From: Streptomyces sp. 2131.1
Lineage (GTDB): Bacteria > Actinomycetota > Actinomycetes > Streptomycetales > Streptomycetaceae
Direction of reading: 5' to 3'
Assembly: GCF_900105515.1 (NCBI RefSeq)
Contig: NZ_FNSY01000001.1
Location: 1,054,001-1,118,000 of the forward strand
DNA: 64,000 nt
Shown here: positions 54,893 to 63,591 of the stretch, one piece after another
How positions within the stretch are numbered: the first letter of the stretch is position 1
How the letters are laid out: every line of letters begins with the position of its first letter
Translations under genes and position numbers: made by a program
The notes under the pieces: generated by a model
Database searches by the model: none
What the model saw: the letters and a program-made list of their open reading frames with translations, nothing else
Told to the model about the DNA's origin: nothing

Positions 54893-55489
54893 TCAGGCCC
54901 CGTCGGGCGCCGTGCGCGGATCCAGGATCGACAGCAGGTCCTCGATGGGCTGCTCCATGTCCGTGGAGCGGTCGATCAGCCACTGGAGCTGGATGCCGTC
55001 GGCCACGGCGATCAGCAGCACCGCCAGCCGCTCCGGCGGCACGGTGGTGCTGATCCGCCCCTCCGCGATCCCGTCCCGGACGAAGTTCGCGACGCGTTCG
55101 CGCAGCACCGGGTAGCGCTCGGCGAAGTGGGCGTGGGCGGGGTGGCCCGGGTCGCTGGCGGCGGCGGCCATGGAGACGAACAGCTCGACCAGGCCGGGGG
55201 TCTTCGCGCCCTCCCGGATGATCTCGCGGTACGCGTTCGGATCGGCGCGCTCCGCCTGCCGCGCCCGCGCGGTCTCGTCACGCATGCGCAGGACCTGGGT
55301 GAGCAGGTCCTCCTTGGAGTCGAAGTAGTGCATCAACCCGGGCAGGCTGAGGCTGCACTTCGCCGCCACCTTCCGCAGGGAGGTACCGCGGTACCCCTCG
55401 GCCGCGAAGATCTCCAGTGCCGCGTGCAGGATCTCGCTGCGCTTGGCCTCGCCCTTCTCGTACGGGCCCCGTTTCGCCATGCCGGTCAC
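54893..55489 (-). CDS. TetR-family regulator of the glycosidase regulon
   Basis: A 198-residue TetR protein (ATG 55489; ATG 55480 is an alternative). Its helix-turn-helix is at about residues 15-60 (KRSEILHAALEIFAAEGYRGTSLRKVAAKCSLSLPGLMHYF) with a C-terminal ligand domain. It starts 1 bp after the GH1 stop, so it is co-transcribed with GH1. As the only regulator inside the operon group, it is the probable binder of the three 27-bp palindromic operators, one of which lies in its own promoter region. Confidence 0.9.
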   Translation of the reverse strand: MTGMAKRGPYEKGEAKRSEILHAALEIFAAEGYRGTSLRKVAAKCSLSLPGLMHYFDSKEDLLTQVLRMRDETARARQAERADPNAYREIIREGAKTPGLVELFVSMAAAASDPGHPAHAHFAERYPVLRERVANFVRDGIAEGRISTTVPPERLAVLLIAVADGIQLQWLIDRSTDMEQPIEDLLSILDPRTAPDGA

Positions 55490-55490
55490 C

Positions 55491-56786
55491 CTAACGCGAG
55501 GACGCGGCGGTCACCGAGTCGAGCGCCGCCGCCGCGGGCAGCCGGCGGTCGCGGGACAGCCCGCCCAGCCAGCGCGCCGACTCCTTGGGCGTACGGACGA
55601 AGGTCTCGCGGTCGACCGCGATGAGCCCGAACGTCGGCCGGTAGCTGCCCCACTCGTAGTTGTCGAGCGCGCTCCAGTGCAGATAGCCGCGTACGTCGAT
55701 GCCCTCGGCCATCGCCTCGGCGAGGCTCGCCAGGGCGCGGGCGGTGTAGGCGACGCGGCGCTCGTCGTCGTCGGTGGCGATGCCGTTCTCGGTGACCAGG
55801 ATCGGCACGTGCCGGCCGACCACCTCCGCCGTGTGCCGCACCGCTTCCCCGAGCGCCTCGGGGTAGAACTCCCATCCGGTGAGGGTGACTTCGGCGCCCG
55901 GGGGCGGGGGCAGGGTGCCGTCGGACCCGATCCGGTGGCGGGTGTACGCCTGTACGCCGACCCAGTCGTCCTCGCGGGCGGCCTCCAGGAAGACGTCCTC
56001 CCGGGGCCGGGCGTAGGCGGTCGCGGCGGCCTCGGCGCCCGGTTCGGGCTGGTAGACCTGGTTGGCGACGGTCCAGCCGACCCGGACGCCGGGCACGGTC
56101 TCCCGCAGCACGGCGGTGGCGGCCCGGTGGGCGCGGATCAGGGCCTGGATCACCTCGGGGTCCGGGGCGAAGGCGGCCGGGTCGACGGCGGCGGCACCGG
56201 TCTCGCGGGCGGCGTTCGCCCCCTGCGCGACGCTCTCCCAGCCGTGCTCGGCCGCGTACCGCTTGAGGGCGTACATCAGGGCCATGATGTTGGGCTCGTT
56301 GATGGTGGCGACGTGGCGGACGCCCTCGCGGAGGATGTCGGCGCAGGTGCGTACGTAGTCGGCGAACAGCTCGTCCGCGCCGGGGGCCGTCCAGCCGCCG
56401 AGGTCGCTGAACCACTGGGGCGAGGTGAAGTGGTGGAGGGTCACGACCGGGGTCAGCCCGCGCTCCAGCGCGCCGCGCACCATGGCCCGGTAGTGGGCGA
56501 CGGCGGCGTGCGAGACCCGGCCGCGGGCCGGCTCGACACGGGCCCACTCGATGCTGAACCGGTAGGCGTCGAAGCCGAGTTCGCGCAGCAGGTCCATGTC
56601 CTCGGGCCACCGGTGGAAGCTGTCGGCCGCGTCTCCGCTCGGCTCCTGGACGAAGCTCCCGGGGTGGTTCTCCAGGGTCCACCAGTCGCTGGAGACGTTG
56701 TTGCCCTCGACCTGGTGGGCCGAGGTCGACGCTCCCATGAGGAAGCCTTCCGGCAGCGCGAAACCGGGTCCGGCCTCGTTCACCAT
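55491..56786 (-). CDS. GH1 family beta-glucosidase
   Basis: A 431-residue TIM-barrel glycosidase. The acid/base Glu is in TINEPN (about residue 165), the nucleophile Glu in ILVTENG (about 330), and the sugar-binding HQVEG, LHHF and HWSALDNYEWG are present. It hydrolyses beta-glucosides or related disaccharides inside the cell. It starts near ATG 56786 (GAAAGGAGAAC upstream), heads the GH1-TetR operon and shares operator C with the divergent GH20 gene. Confidence 0.94.
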   Translation of the reverse strand: MVNEAGPGFALPEGFLMGASTSAHQVEGNNVSSDWWTLENHPGSFVQEPSGDAADSFHRWPEDMDLLRELGFDAYRFSIEWARVEPARGRVSHAAVAHYRAMVRGALERGLTPVVTLHHFTSPQWFSDLGGWTAPGADELFADYVRTCADILREGVRHVATINEPNIMALMYALKRYAAEHGWESVAQGANAARETGAAAVDPAAFAPDPEVIQALIRAHRAATAVLRETVPGVRVGWTVANQVYQPEPGAEAAATAYARPREDVFLEAAREDDWVGVQAYTRHRIGSDGTLPPPPGAEVTLTGWEFYPEALGEAVRHTAEVVGRHVPILVTENGIATDDDERRVAYTARALASLAEAMAEGIDVRGYLHWSALDNYEWGSYRPTFGLIAVDRETFVRTPKESARWLGGLSRDRRLPAAAALDSVTAASSR

Positions 56787-56830
56787 CGGGTTCTCCTTTC
56801 GCCCCGGAGGCGGGCCGTGCCCCCACTCCG

Positions 56831-56857
56831 CGAAAAACGTTCATTGATCGGTTTTCG
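56831..56857. promoter_or_regulatory. 27-bp operator, copy C
   Basis: Near-perfect palindrome starting CGAAAAACG and ending CGGTTTTCG. It lies midway between the GH1 and GH20 start codons and so may control both. Confidence 0.65.
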
Positions 56858-57006
56858 TGTTAGCGTACAGGTGGCAGCGGTACGGGAGAAGAGGCGGCCG
56901 GTCCGGTCTCGCCCCGCCGCCGAACCCCCGGGGAGCCGGACCCGCCGGAACCTGACGCCGCCCTTCCGGCTCCCCGGCCCACCGCGCACGCATCAGGGAG
57001 AAGCCC

Positions 57007-58578
57007 GTGAAAGCCGTCATTCCGCACGCCGACGCCCGACCGTCCTCCCCCGCCGGCTCACTCCCCGGCGCCGGTCCGTGGCACGTACGGGCGGCCGACC
57101 CGGCTCTGGAGGAAGTGGCCGAGACCGTACGGGCACTACTCGCCCCGCACCTGCCGGACGCGGCTGCCGGCGAAGCGCCCCGCGAACTGCTCCTAGGTCT
57201 CGACGAGTTGACGTCCGCGCCACCCTTGGGCGTCTCCCCCGACGGGGCCGCGCAGCCGGTGGACGAGGGCTACCGGCTCCGCGTGGACACCGACGGCATC
57301 ACGTGCCACGGCCGCACCCCGACCGGGGTGTTCCGGGGCGCGACCACGGCCCTCCAGCTCATCGCCACCGCCCGCGTCACCGGTGAACTCCCGTACCAGG
57401 AGCTGGCGGACGCCCCGCGCTACGCCTGGCGCGGGCTCATGATCGACCCGGCCCGCAGCTTCCTCACCCCGGACGAGGTGCGCCGGATCATCGACCTCGC
57501 CGCGCTCTACAAGCTCAACGTCCTGCACATGCACCTCACCGACAACGAGGGCTGGCGCATCGAACTGCCCGGCACCCCCGCGCTGACGGCACCGGGCGCG
57601 GAGTTCTACACGGCGGCCGACTACCGCGCACTCCAGGAGTACGCGGCCCGGCGCTTCGTCACCGTCGTCCCCGAGATCGACCTGCCGGGCCACTGCGCGA
57701 CGCTCCGGGCGGCCGTGCCCGGACTGCCCCCGGCCCCCGCCCCGGCCGGCCTCGCGGACCGCTTCCCCTTCGTGCCCCCGCTCGACCTGACCGACGAGGC
57801 GACCCGTACCGCCGTCACCCGCATCCTCACCGAGATCTGCACGCTGACGACCGGCCCGTTCGTGCACATCGGCGCCGACGAGGCGTTCGGCGCGATCCCG
57901 GAGAGCTTCGACGCCTCGGTACGCGAACTGCGCACGCTCGTCCGCGACCTGGGCAAGCGCCCGGTGGCCTGGCAGGAGTCGTCGCGCGCCGGGATCGGGC
58001 CCGAGGACATCGCGCAGTACTGGGTGGACGTGGAGATGATGGACCTCCCGGACACGGCGGAGGGTCTGGCCGCCCGCCCCGAACTCGTCGCCGCCGGGCG
58101 GACCATGGAGATCATCTCCGCGCTCAAAAAGTTCTTCGCCCCCACCGACGACGACCTCCGCCGCACCGTCGAGGGCGGCGGCCGCGTCCTGCTGTCACCC
58201 CAGTCGCACCTGTACCTGGACCGCCCGTACGCACCCGAGTTCGCCCCGCCCGAGCAGGCCGCCGAGGCCGCCCGGCTCGGCTTCGACGGATACCGGCCGC
58301 TGGGCGTCCGGCACACGGCGGAGTGGGACCCGGCCGCGTACGCGATCCCGGACGCGAACGTCGCGGGCGTGGAGGCCACGGTCTTCGCCGAACGCTTCAA
58401 GGGCTTCGAGGACGTCTCCGTACTCCTGCTGCCCCGGCTGCCGTCGGTCGCGGAGGCCGCATGGTGCGGACGCGCGCCGGAATGGGCGGAGTACCGCGCC
58501 CGCCTGGCCCACCACGGAAGGCTGTGGACCGACCGGGACCTGCCCTATTTCGCGTCCACCGAGGTGGACTGGCGCTGA
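57007..58578 (+). CDS. GH20 beta-N-acetylhexosaminidase
   Basis: A 523-residue protein from GTG 57007 behind AGGGAGAAG. An N-terminal GH20b-like domain (to about 130) is followed by the barrel: WRGLMIDPARSFL, NVLHMHLTDNEGWRIE, and the catalytic Asp-Glu pair in HIGADEAF (about residues 290-297). The enzyme removes terminal GlcNAc from chitobiose or peptidoglycan-type sugars using substrate-assisted catalysis. No signal peptide, so it acts on imported sugars. The divergent GH1 gene and shared operator make it part of the same regulon. Confidence 0.92.
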   Translation: MKAVIPHADARPSSPAGSLPGAGPWHVRAADPALEEVAETVRALLAPHLPDAAAGEAPRELLLGLDELTSAPPLGVSPDGAAQPVDEGYRLRVDTDGITCHGRTPTGVFRGATTALQLIATARVTGELPYQELADAPRYAWRGLMIDPARSFLTPDEVRRIIDLAALYKLNVLHMHLTDNEGWRIELPGTPALTAPGAEFYTAADYRALQEYAARRFVTVVPEIDLPGHCATLRAAVPGLPPAPAPAGLADRFPFVPPLDLTDEATRTAVTRILTEICTLTTGPFVHIGADEAFGAIPESFDASVRELRTLVRDLGKRPVAWQESSRAGIGPEDIAQYWVDVEMMDLPDTAEGLAARPELVAAGRTMEIISALKKFFAPTDDDLRRTVEGGGRVLLSPQSHLYLDRPYAPEFAPPEQAAEAARLGFDGYRPLGVRHTAEWDPAAYAIPDANVAGVEATVFAERFKGFEDVSVLLLPRLPSVAEAAWCGRAPEWAEYRARLAHHGRLWTDRDLPYFASTEVDWR

Positions 58579-58585
58579 GGGCGGC

Positions 58586-59260
58586 TCACGCCTCCACCCC
58601 GAGCAGTTCCCCGAACGCCGTGCTCCCCGCCGGTGTCACCTTCACCGCGCGGCCCGAGCCGACGCGGCGGACCCAGCCGCGTTCCAGGGACGCCGTGCAG
58701 AGCGCCGCACCGAGGGCGCCGGCGAGGTGGGAGCGGCGCTCGGTCCAGTCGAGGCAGGTGCGGACGAGGGGGCGGCGGGCGCCGGTGGGCTGCCGGTAGT
58801 CCAGGGCGTCGGCCAGCCAGTCCCGGCCCGCCGGAGTGACGGCGATCCCGGAGGCGGTGTCCACCAGACCGCGCGCGGTCATCGCGTCCGCCAGGTCCAC
58901 GCCGAGCCGGCCCGCGAGATGGTCGTAGCAGGTGCGCGCCCGGGCCTCGGCGTCCTGCCGTCCCGAGGCGGCCAGGGTGTGCGGGCGGGGCGTGCCGGGG
59001 TCGTACGCGGCGAGCGCCTCGGTCAGGGCTGCGGCCTCCGGGCCGGCGAGCCGTACGTAGCGGTGGCGGCCCTGGCGTTCCTCGGCCAGCAGGCCGCCGG
59101 CGACGAGGCGGGAGATCTGCTCGCTGGCCGTGGACGCGGTGACCCCCGCGTGCCGGGCCAGCTCGCCGGCCGTCCAGGCCCGCCCGTCGAGCAGCGCCTG
59201 GCAGAAGGCGGCCCGGGTGCGGTCGGCGAAGAGGGCGGCGGTGTCGGCGAGTGGGGACAT
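58586..59260 (-). CDS. ArsR-type winged-helix regulator
   Basis: A 224-residue protein with an N-terminal ArsR-like winged helix (TRAAFCQALLDGRAWTAGELARHAGVTASTASEQISRLVAGGLL). Its roughly 130-residue C-terminal domain is found in a group of actinobacterial ArsR relatives without metal-binding cysteines. Divergent from the P450/PEP-mutase-like gene (65 bp apart), so it probably controls it and itself. Confidence 0.88.
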   Translation of the reverse strand: MSPLADTAALFADRTRAAFCQALLDGRAWTAGELARHAGVTASTASEQISRLVAGGLLAEERQGRHRYVRLAGPEAAALTEALAAYDPGTPRPHTLAASGRQDAEARARTCYDHLAGRLGVDLADAMTARGLVDTASGIAVTPAGRDWLADALDYRQPTGARRPLVRTCLDWTERRSHLAGALGAALCTASLERGWVRRVGSGRAVKVTPAGSTAFGELLGVEA

Positions 59261-59325
59261 GCCTTCATGGTGCCGCAGGGACGGTTCGGCGGGCGCCGAA
59301 GTGTTCCGGACCTAGCGTCGGGGCC

Positions 59326-60903
59326 ATGAGTGACGCGACGACGACACATGTGTTCAGCCGGTACGCGGAGGTCCGGGCGGCGCTGGCCGACCCCGCGCTC
59401 GCCCCTCCGGCGCCGGCTCCCGACGCGGGGCCGCCCGGGGCGAGCGTCGCCTGGCTGCGGGCCACGGTGGCGAGGTTCGCCTCCGGTGAGCCGCACCGGC
59501 GGCGCCGGGCCCTGGTGGAGGCGGAGCTGGCGCGGCTGGCTCCCGCCGACCTCCATCGGGCGGCGTCGGCGGCCGGCGGGGGCGGCGACCTGCGGACCCG
59601 AGTGGTGTGGGCCCTCGCCACCGCCCTGGACATGCCGGAGCCGGAGCGGGTCGCCCGCGAGGTGGCCCGGGTGGCGGACGCGTACTTCGGCGGGGACGGG
59701 GGGCCCGACGCCGACAGCGCCGTGGCCCGGCTCGTGGCGGTGCTGGCCTCCAGCCCGGCGGACGAAGCCTGCCTGGAGGCCGTCGCCAACCGCATCGGGC
59801 TGCTCGCGCAGGCCTGCGCCGCGACCGCCGCACTGGTGGAGGCGGCCGGGGAGGGCGTGCCCACCGCCCAGGTACTGCGGGACGATCCGCCGGTGCGCGT
59901 CATGCGCCGGGTCGCCGCGCGGGCCACCCGCGTCGCCGGGCGGGAGATCGCCGAGGGCGACGAGGTGGTCCTGGACCTGGTGGCCGACCGGCACCGGCAC
60001 CCCTCGCCGCTCACGTTCGGCGCGCCGCCCCGGGTCTGCCCGGGCAGGGCGCACGCCCTCGCGCTGGCCGACGGGCTGCTCGGACGGCCGATGACCCCGT
60101 TCGCCCGGCTCCACCACCGGGGTGAGGCGTTCCTGCTGCCGAACGCCTGGGACTGCGCGTCGGCCGCCGCGCTGGCCGCCGAGGGGTTCGAGGCGGTGGG
60201 GACCACGAGTCTCGGCGTCGCGGCGGGGCTCGGTCTGCCGGACGGGGCGGCGGCGACCGAGGAGGCCACCGTGGAGCTCGCGCGGCGGCTCGGGCGCGGG
60301 TCGTTCCTGTTCAGCGTCGACGCCGAGGGCGGTTTCAGCGACGACCCCGCCGAGGTCGCGGCGCTGGCCCGGCGGCTGTACGAGGCGGGGGCGGCGGGGA
60401 TCAACCTGGAGGACGGGCGGGACGACGGCACCCTGACCCCGGTGGAGCTGCACGCCGCGAAGATCGCCGCCGTCAAGGAGGCCGTGCCCGCGCTGTTCGT
60501 CAACGCCCGCACGGACACGTACTGGCTCGGGCGCGACCGGGAGCGGACCGCCGGGCGCCTCGCGGTCTACGAGCGGGCCGGCGCGGACGGGGTGTTCGTG
60601 CCGGGGCTGACGGACCGGGCGGAGATCGCCGCGCTGACCGCCGCACTCGTCACCCCGCTGAACGTGCTGTACAGCCCGGCCGGGCCCACTGTCGCCGAGC
60701 TGAGCGCCCTGGGGGTGCGCCGGGTCAGCCTGGGCTCGCTGCTCTACCGGGAGGCGCTGGGCGGGGCCGCGGCCACCGCCGCCGCGATCCGGGACGGCGG
60801 GCCTGTGCGGGGCGGGGCGCTGTCGTACGCCGGTGTGCAGGCGCTGGCGACCGGTGGTGCCGGGTCAGGGGGTCGCGGCGGAGACGACGTACACGACGGG
60901 TGA
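59326..60903 (+). CDS. P450-like domain fused to a PEP mutase/isocitrate lyase-family domain
   Basis: One open frame of 525 residues. Residues 1-255 read like a shortened cytochrome P450. The I-helix acid/Thr motif is not evident, but a K-helix-like VMRRVAARAT, AGREIAEGDEVVLDL and a heme-Cys-like FGAPPRVCPGRAHA (C238) remain. From M256 an isocitrate-lyase/PEP-mutase-like barrel follows (LLPNAWDCASA, SVDAEGGF, NLEDG, NARTD) without the KKCGH motif of true lyases. ATG 60091 could begin a separate protein, and a +1 shift earlier would give an ATGA overlap. The 3' end overlaps the convergent membrane protein by 39 bp. Confidence 0.75.
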   Translation: MSDATTTHVFSRYAEVRAALADPALAPPAPAPDAGPPGASVAWLRATVARFASGEPHRRRRALVEAELARLAPADLHRAASAAGGGGDLRTRVVWALATALDMPEPERVAREVARVADAYFGGDGGPDADSAVARLVAVLASSPADEACLEAVANRIGLLAQACAATAALVEAAGEGVPTAQVLRDDPPVRVMRRVAARATRVAGREIAEGDEVVLDLVADRHRHPSPLTFGAPPRVCPGRAHALALADGLLGRPMTPFARLHHRGEAFLLPNAWDCASAAALAAEGFEAVGTTSLGVAAGLGLPDGAAATEEATVELARRLGRGSFLFSVDAEGGFSDDPAEVAALARRLYEAGAAGINLEDGRDDGTLTPVELHAAKIAAVKEAVPALFVNARTDTYWLGRDRERTAGRLAVYERAGADGVFVPGLTDRAEIAALTAALVTPLNVLYSPAGPTVAELSALGVRRVSLGSLLYREALGGAAATAAAIRDGGPVRGGALSYAGVQALATGGAGSGGRGGDDVHDG

Positions 60904-61461
60904 CATCGGGTCCGTCATGTCGACGGTGATGTTCTGGTCGGGGCGCGGGTCCTTGTTGGTGTGGGTGGTGCCCGCCCAGGAGACGCCGTCGCCGAAGTAC
61001 CAGCCTGCGATGTCCGTGTCGCGCTTGCCGATGGTGACCTTGCCAGGTTCCAGGGCGGCGCGGCCGGTGCCGGTGTTGGTCAGGAAGTTGTCCAGGCCGT
61101 TGGACGTCGTGCGGAACTGCACGTACATCCGGCTGGCCTTCCAGTTGTTCGTCTCGTAGTACTGGACCTCGGTCGCGTAGCCGGGGATCGGCACCTCGAA
61201 GATCCGCCGCTGCATCCGGGACGGCCAGCCGGGGCGCAGTCCCTGCGCGGCGGCCTCGGCGGCCTTGTCCTGGCCGGAGCGGCGGCTCTGGCCCGCCGAG
61301 ATCAGCAGGTAGCCGGCCGGGACGCCGATGAGCAGCACGATGATCGTCGCGGTGATCAGGCGCCGGCGGAACAGATGGCGGCGGTCCTCGGGGCGCTGCC
61401 CGTCCTCCTCGTCCGGCGGCGGGGACTGGCGCGGCACGACGGGGTGCTCGGCTGCGGTCAT
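60865..61461 (-). CDS. single-pass membrane protein of unknown function
   Basis: A 198-residue protein from ATG 61461. It has a hydrophilic, acidic N terminus, one membrane segment (about 34-55, LITATIIVLLIGVPAGYLLIS), then an extracytoplasmic domain of mostly beta character (FEVPIPGYATEVQYYETNNW; YFGDGVSWAGTTHTNKD). Similar proteins are common in Streptomyces; I cannot name a function. It lies 15 bp after the ROK kinase gene in the same direction. Confidence 0.78.
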   Translation of the reverse strand: MTAAEHPVVPRQSPPPDEEDGQRPEDRRHLFRRRLITATIIVLLIGVPAGYLLISAGQSRRSGQDKAAEAAAQGLRPGWPSRMQRRIFEVPIPGYATEVQYYETNNWKASRMYVQFRTTSNGLDNFLTNTGTGRAALEPGKVTIGKRDTDIAGWYFGDGVSWAGTTHTNKDPRPDQNITVDMTDPMSPVVYVVSAATP

Positions 61462-61475
61462 GGGTGTGGGGGTCC

Positions 61476-62639
61476 CTACGAAGTGCGGGTGTTGCGGTTG
61501 CTGCGGAGGGTGCTCGCGGCCTGGTCGTAGATCTGCGCGTACCGCTCGTACCGCTCGACGCGTCGGCGGTTGGTACGGCGGAAGCGCCGCGCGACCAGCC
61601 TGGCGAGGTCCGCCGCGCCGACCATACCGGCCTCCGGACCGAGCTGTGCCTTGGCGATCCGGGCCTCGGGGCGGTAGCCGCGGCCGGTGAGGTGGCGTTT
61701 GAAGGCGTCCCGGGCCGGGCCGATGAGCAGGTCGTCGGCGGCGCTGACCCCGCCGCCGATGACGAAGCAGGAGGGGTCGAGGGCGGCGGCCAGATTGGCC
61801 AGTCCGACGCCGAGCCACTGGCCGATGTCCTGGAGGAGTTCGACGCACATCGCGTCGCCCTCGCGGGCCAGTTCGGTGATGAGCGGTCCGGTGATGTCGG
61901 GGATGTTGCCCTTGACCCGCTCGATGATCTGGTGGGCCACCGGGGAGTCGGCCGCGGCCAGCTCGCGGGCCTCGCGGACCAGCGCGTTGCCGGAGCTGTA
62001 CTGCTCCCAGCAGCCGCGGTTGCCGCAGGGGCAGCGGTGCCCGCCGGGCACGACCTGCATGTGGCCGAACTCACCGGCGACGCCGTACTTGCCGCGCTTG
62101 ACCTGGCCGTCCTCCAGGATGGCGCCGCCGATCCCGGTGCCGAGGGTGATCATGACGAGGTGGTCCTCGCCGCGCCCCGCGCCGAAGCGCCACTCGGCCC
62201 AGGCGGCGGTGTTGGCGTCGTTGTCCACCATGACGGGGACGACGAGCCGGGAGGCGATGGCGTCGCGCAGGGGCTCGTCGCGCCAGGCGAGGTGCGGGGC
62301 GAAGAGCACCTTGGAGCGGTCCGCGTCGACCCAGCCGGCCGCGCCGATGCCGACGGCGTGCACGTCGTGCCGGTCCGAGAGGTCGAGGACCAGCTCGACA
62401 ATGGTGTCCTCGACGACCTTGGGACTCTTGGACTTGTCCGGGGTCTCCGTGCGCACGGTCTCCAGGATCGTGCCGTCGGCGTCGACGACACCGGCCATGA
62501 CCTTGGTCCCGCCGATGTCGATGCCGACGGTGGGGACCCGGGGCGCCGTGAGGTGCGAGCGCCTCTCCCGGGTGCCCACGGTCCGCAGGACGGTCGCGCG
62601 GGCGGAGCCGCGGTGTGCGAAGTCGCGGTACGTGCTCAT
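61476..62639 (-). CDS. ROK-family sugar kinase (glucokinase-like)
   Basis: A 387-residue protein. It has the ATP-binding phosphate loop VGIDIGGTK, catalytic Asp in VDNDANTAAWAE, and the ROK zinc motif H-x-CPCGNRGCWE. An N-terminal extension of about 35 residues precedes the kinase. It phosphorylates glucose or a related hexose in the cytoplasm. It follows a sugar ABC importer, so it probably activates the imported sugar. Confidence 0.9.
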   Translation of the reverse strand: MSTYRDFAHRGSARATVLRTVGTRERRSHLTAPRVPTVGIDIGGTKVMAGVVDADGTILETVRTETPDKSKSPKVVEDTIVELVLDLSDRHDVHAVGIGAAGWVDADRSKVLFAPHLAWRDEPLRDAIASRLVVPVMVDNDANTAAWAEWRFGAGRGEDHLVMITLGTGIGGAILEDGQVKRGKYGVAGEFGHMQVVPGGHRCPCGNRGCWEQYSSGNALVREARELAAADSPVAHQIIERVKGNIPDITGPLITELAREGDAMCVELLQDIGQWLGVGLANLAAALDPSCFVIGGGVSAADDLLIGPARDAFKRHLTGRGYRPEARIAKAQLGPEAGMVGAADLARLVARRFRRTNRRRVERYERYAQIYDQAASTLRSNRNTRTS

Positions 62640-62748
62640 CGTCCCTGGGTGGATCGGTGTGACCGGGAGGGGTGGTCCCGGTGGCGGACGGCGCCCGTCC
62701 GTCCCGATTCTGCCACCCCCGGGGCCGCGGGGTCGCCGGGCGCCTTCG

Positions 62749-63591
62749 CTACACCGTGTCGGCGGGGCCCGGTCCGGTGGCGCGCTCCAGCTCGTGGCTC
62801 AGCTCCTCCAGCTCGCTGCCGCCCGCCATCTGCCGGGTCAGTTCGTCGAGCGTGATGCTGTCCTTGGTGTGGCTGCCGGCCATGACGCCCCGCTTCAGCA
62901 GGACGAACCGGTCGCCGACGAGGTACGCGTGGTGCGGGTTGTGCGTGATGAGGACCACGCCGAGGCCGGCGTCGCGGGCGGCCGCGATGTACTTCAGGAC
63001 GACCCCGGACTGCTTGACGCCCAGCGCGGCCGTCGGCTCGTCCAGGACGAGCACCTTCGCGCCGAAGTGGACGGCCCGCGCGATGGCGACGCACTGGCGC
63101 TCGCCGCCGGACAGGGTGCCGATGGGCTGGTCCACATCGCGCAGGTCGATGCCCATGCGCAGCAGCGCCGAGCGGGTCGTCTCACGCATCAGCCGGACGT
63201 CGAGCCGCTTGAAGGGACCGGCGCCGGTCGTCGGCTCGGAGCCCAGGAAGAAGTTGCGCCAGACGGGCATCAGGGGGACGACCGCGAGGTCCTGGTAGAC
63301 CGTGGCGATGCCCCGTTCCAGGGCGTCGCGCGGGTTGGCGAGGGTGGTTTCCTCGCCGTCGACGAGGAACCGCCCGGCGTCGTGCCGGTGCAGCCCGGCG
63401 ATGATCTTGATGAGGGTGGACTTGCCGGCGCCGTTGTCGCCGAGCACGCAGGAGATCTCGCCCGCGTGGACCTCCAGCGAGACCCCTTCGAGCGCCTTGA
63501 TGTTGCCATAGAACTTGGCCACGTCGTCGAGCTCGACGAGGGGCTGCCGGACGGTGTCCTGGGGCCCGCCCTGGGCCTGGGGGGCCGTCAT
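62749..63591 (-). CDS. sugar ABC transporter ATP-binding protein
   Basis: A 280-residue ATPase with Walker A GDNGAGKST, signature LSGGERQCV, Walker B VLVLDEPTAALG and H-loop ITHNPHHA. It has a single nucleotide-binding domain, like FrcA/XylG-type partners of ribose-xylose-fructose permeases. ATG 63591 overlaps the permease stop (ATGA). A C-terminal tail of about 40 residues follows the ATPase. The 109-bp gap to the ROK gene shows no clear terminator. Confidence 0.92.
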   Translation of the reverse strand: MTAPQAQGGPQDTVRQPLVELDDVAKFYGNIKALEGVSLEVHAGEISCVLGDNGAGKSTLIKIIAGLHRHDAGRFLVDGEETTLANPRDALERGIATVYQDLAVVPLMPVWRNFFLGSEPTTGAGPFKRLDVRLMRETTRSALLRMGIDLRDVDQPIGTLSGGERQCVAIARAVHFGAKVLVLDEPTAALGVKQSGVVLKYIAAARDAGLGVVLITHNPHHAYLVGDRFVLLKRGVMAGSHTKDSITLDELTRQMAGGSELEELSHELERATGPGPADTV

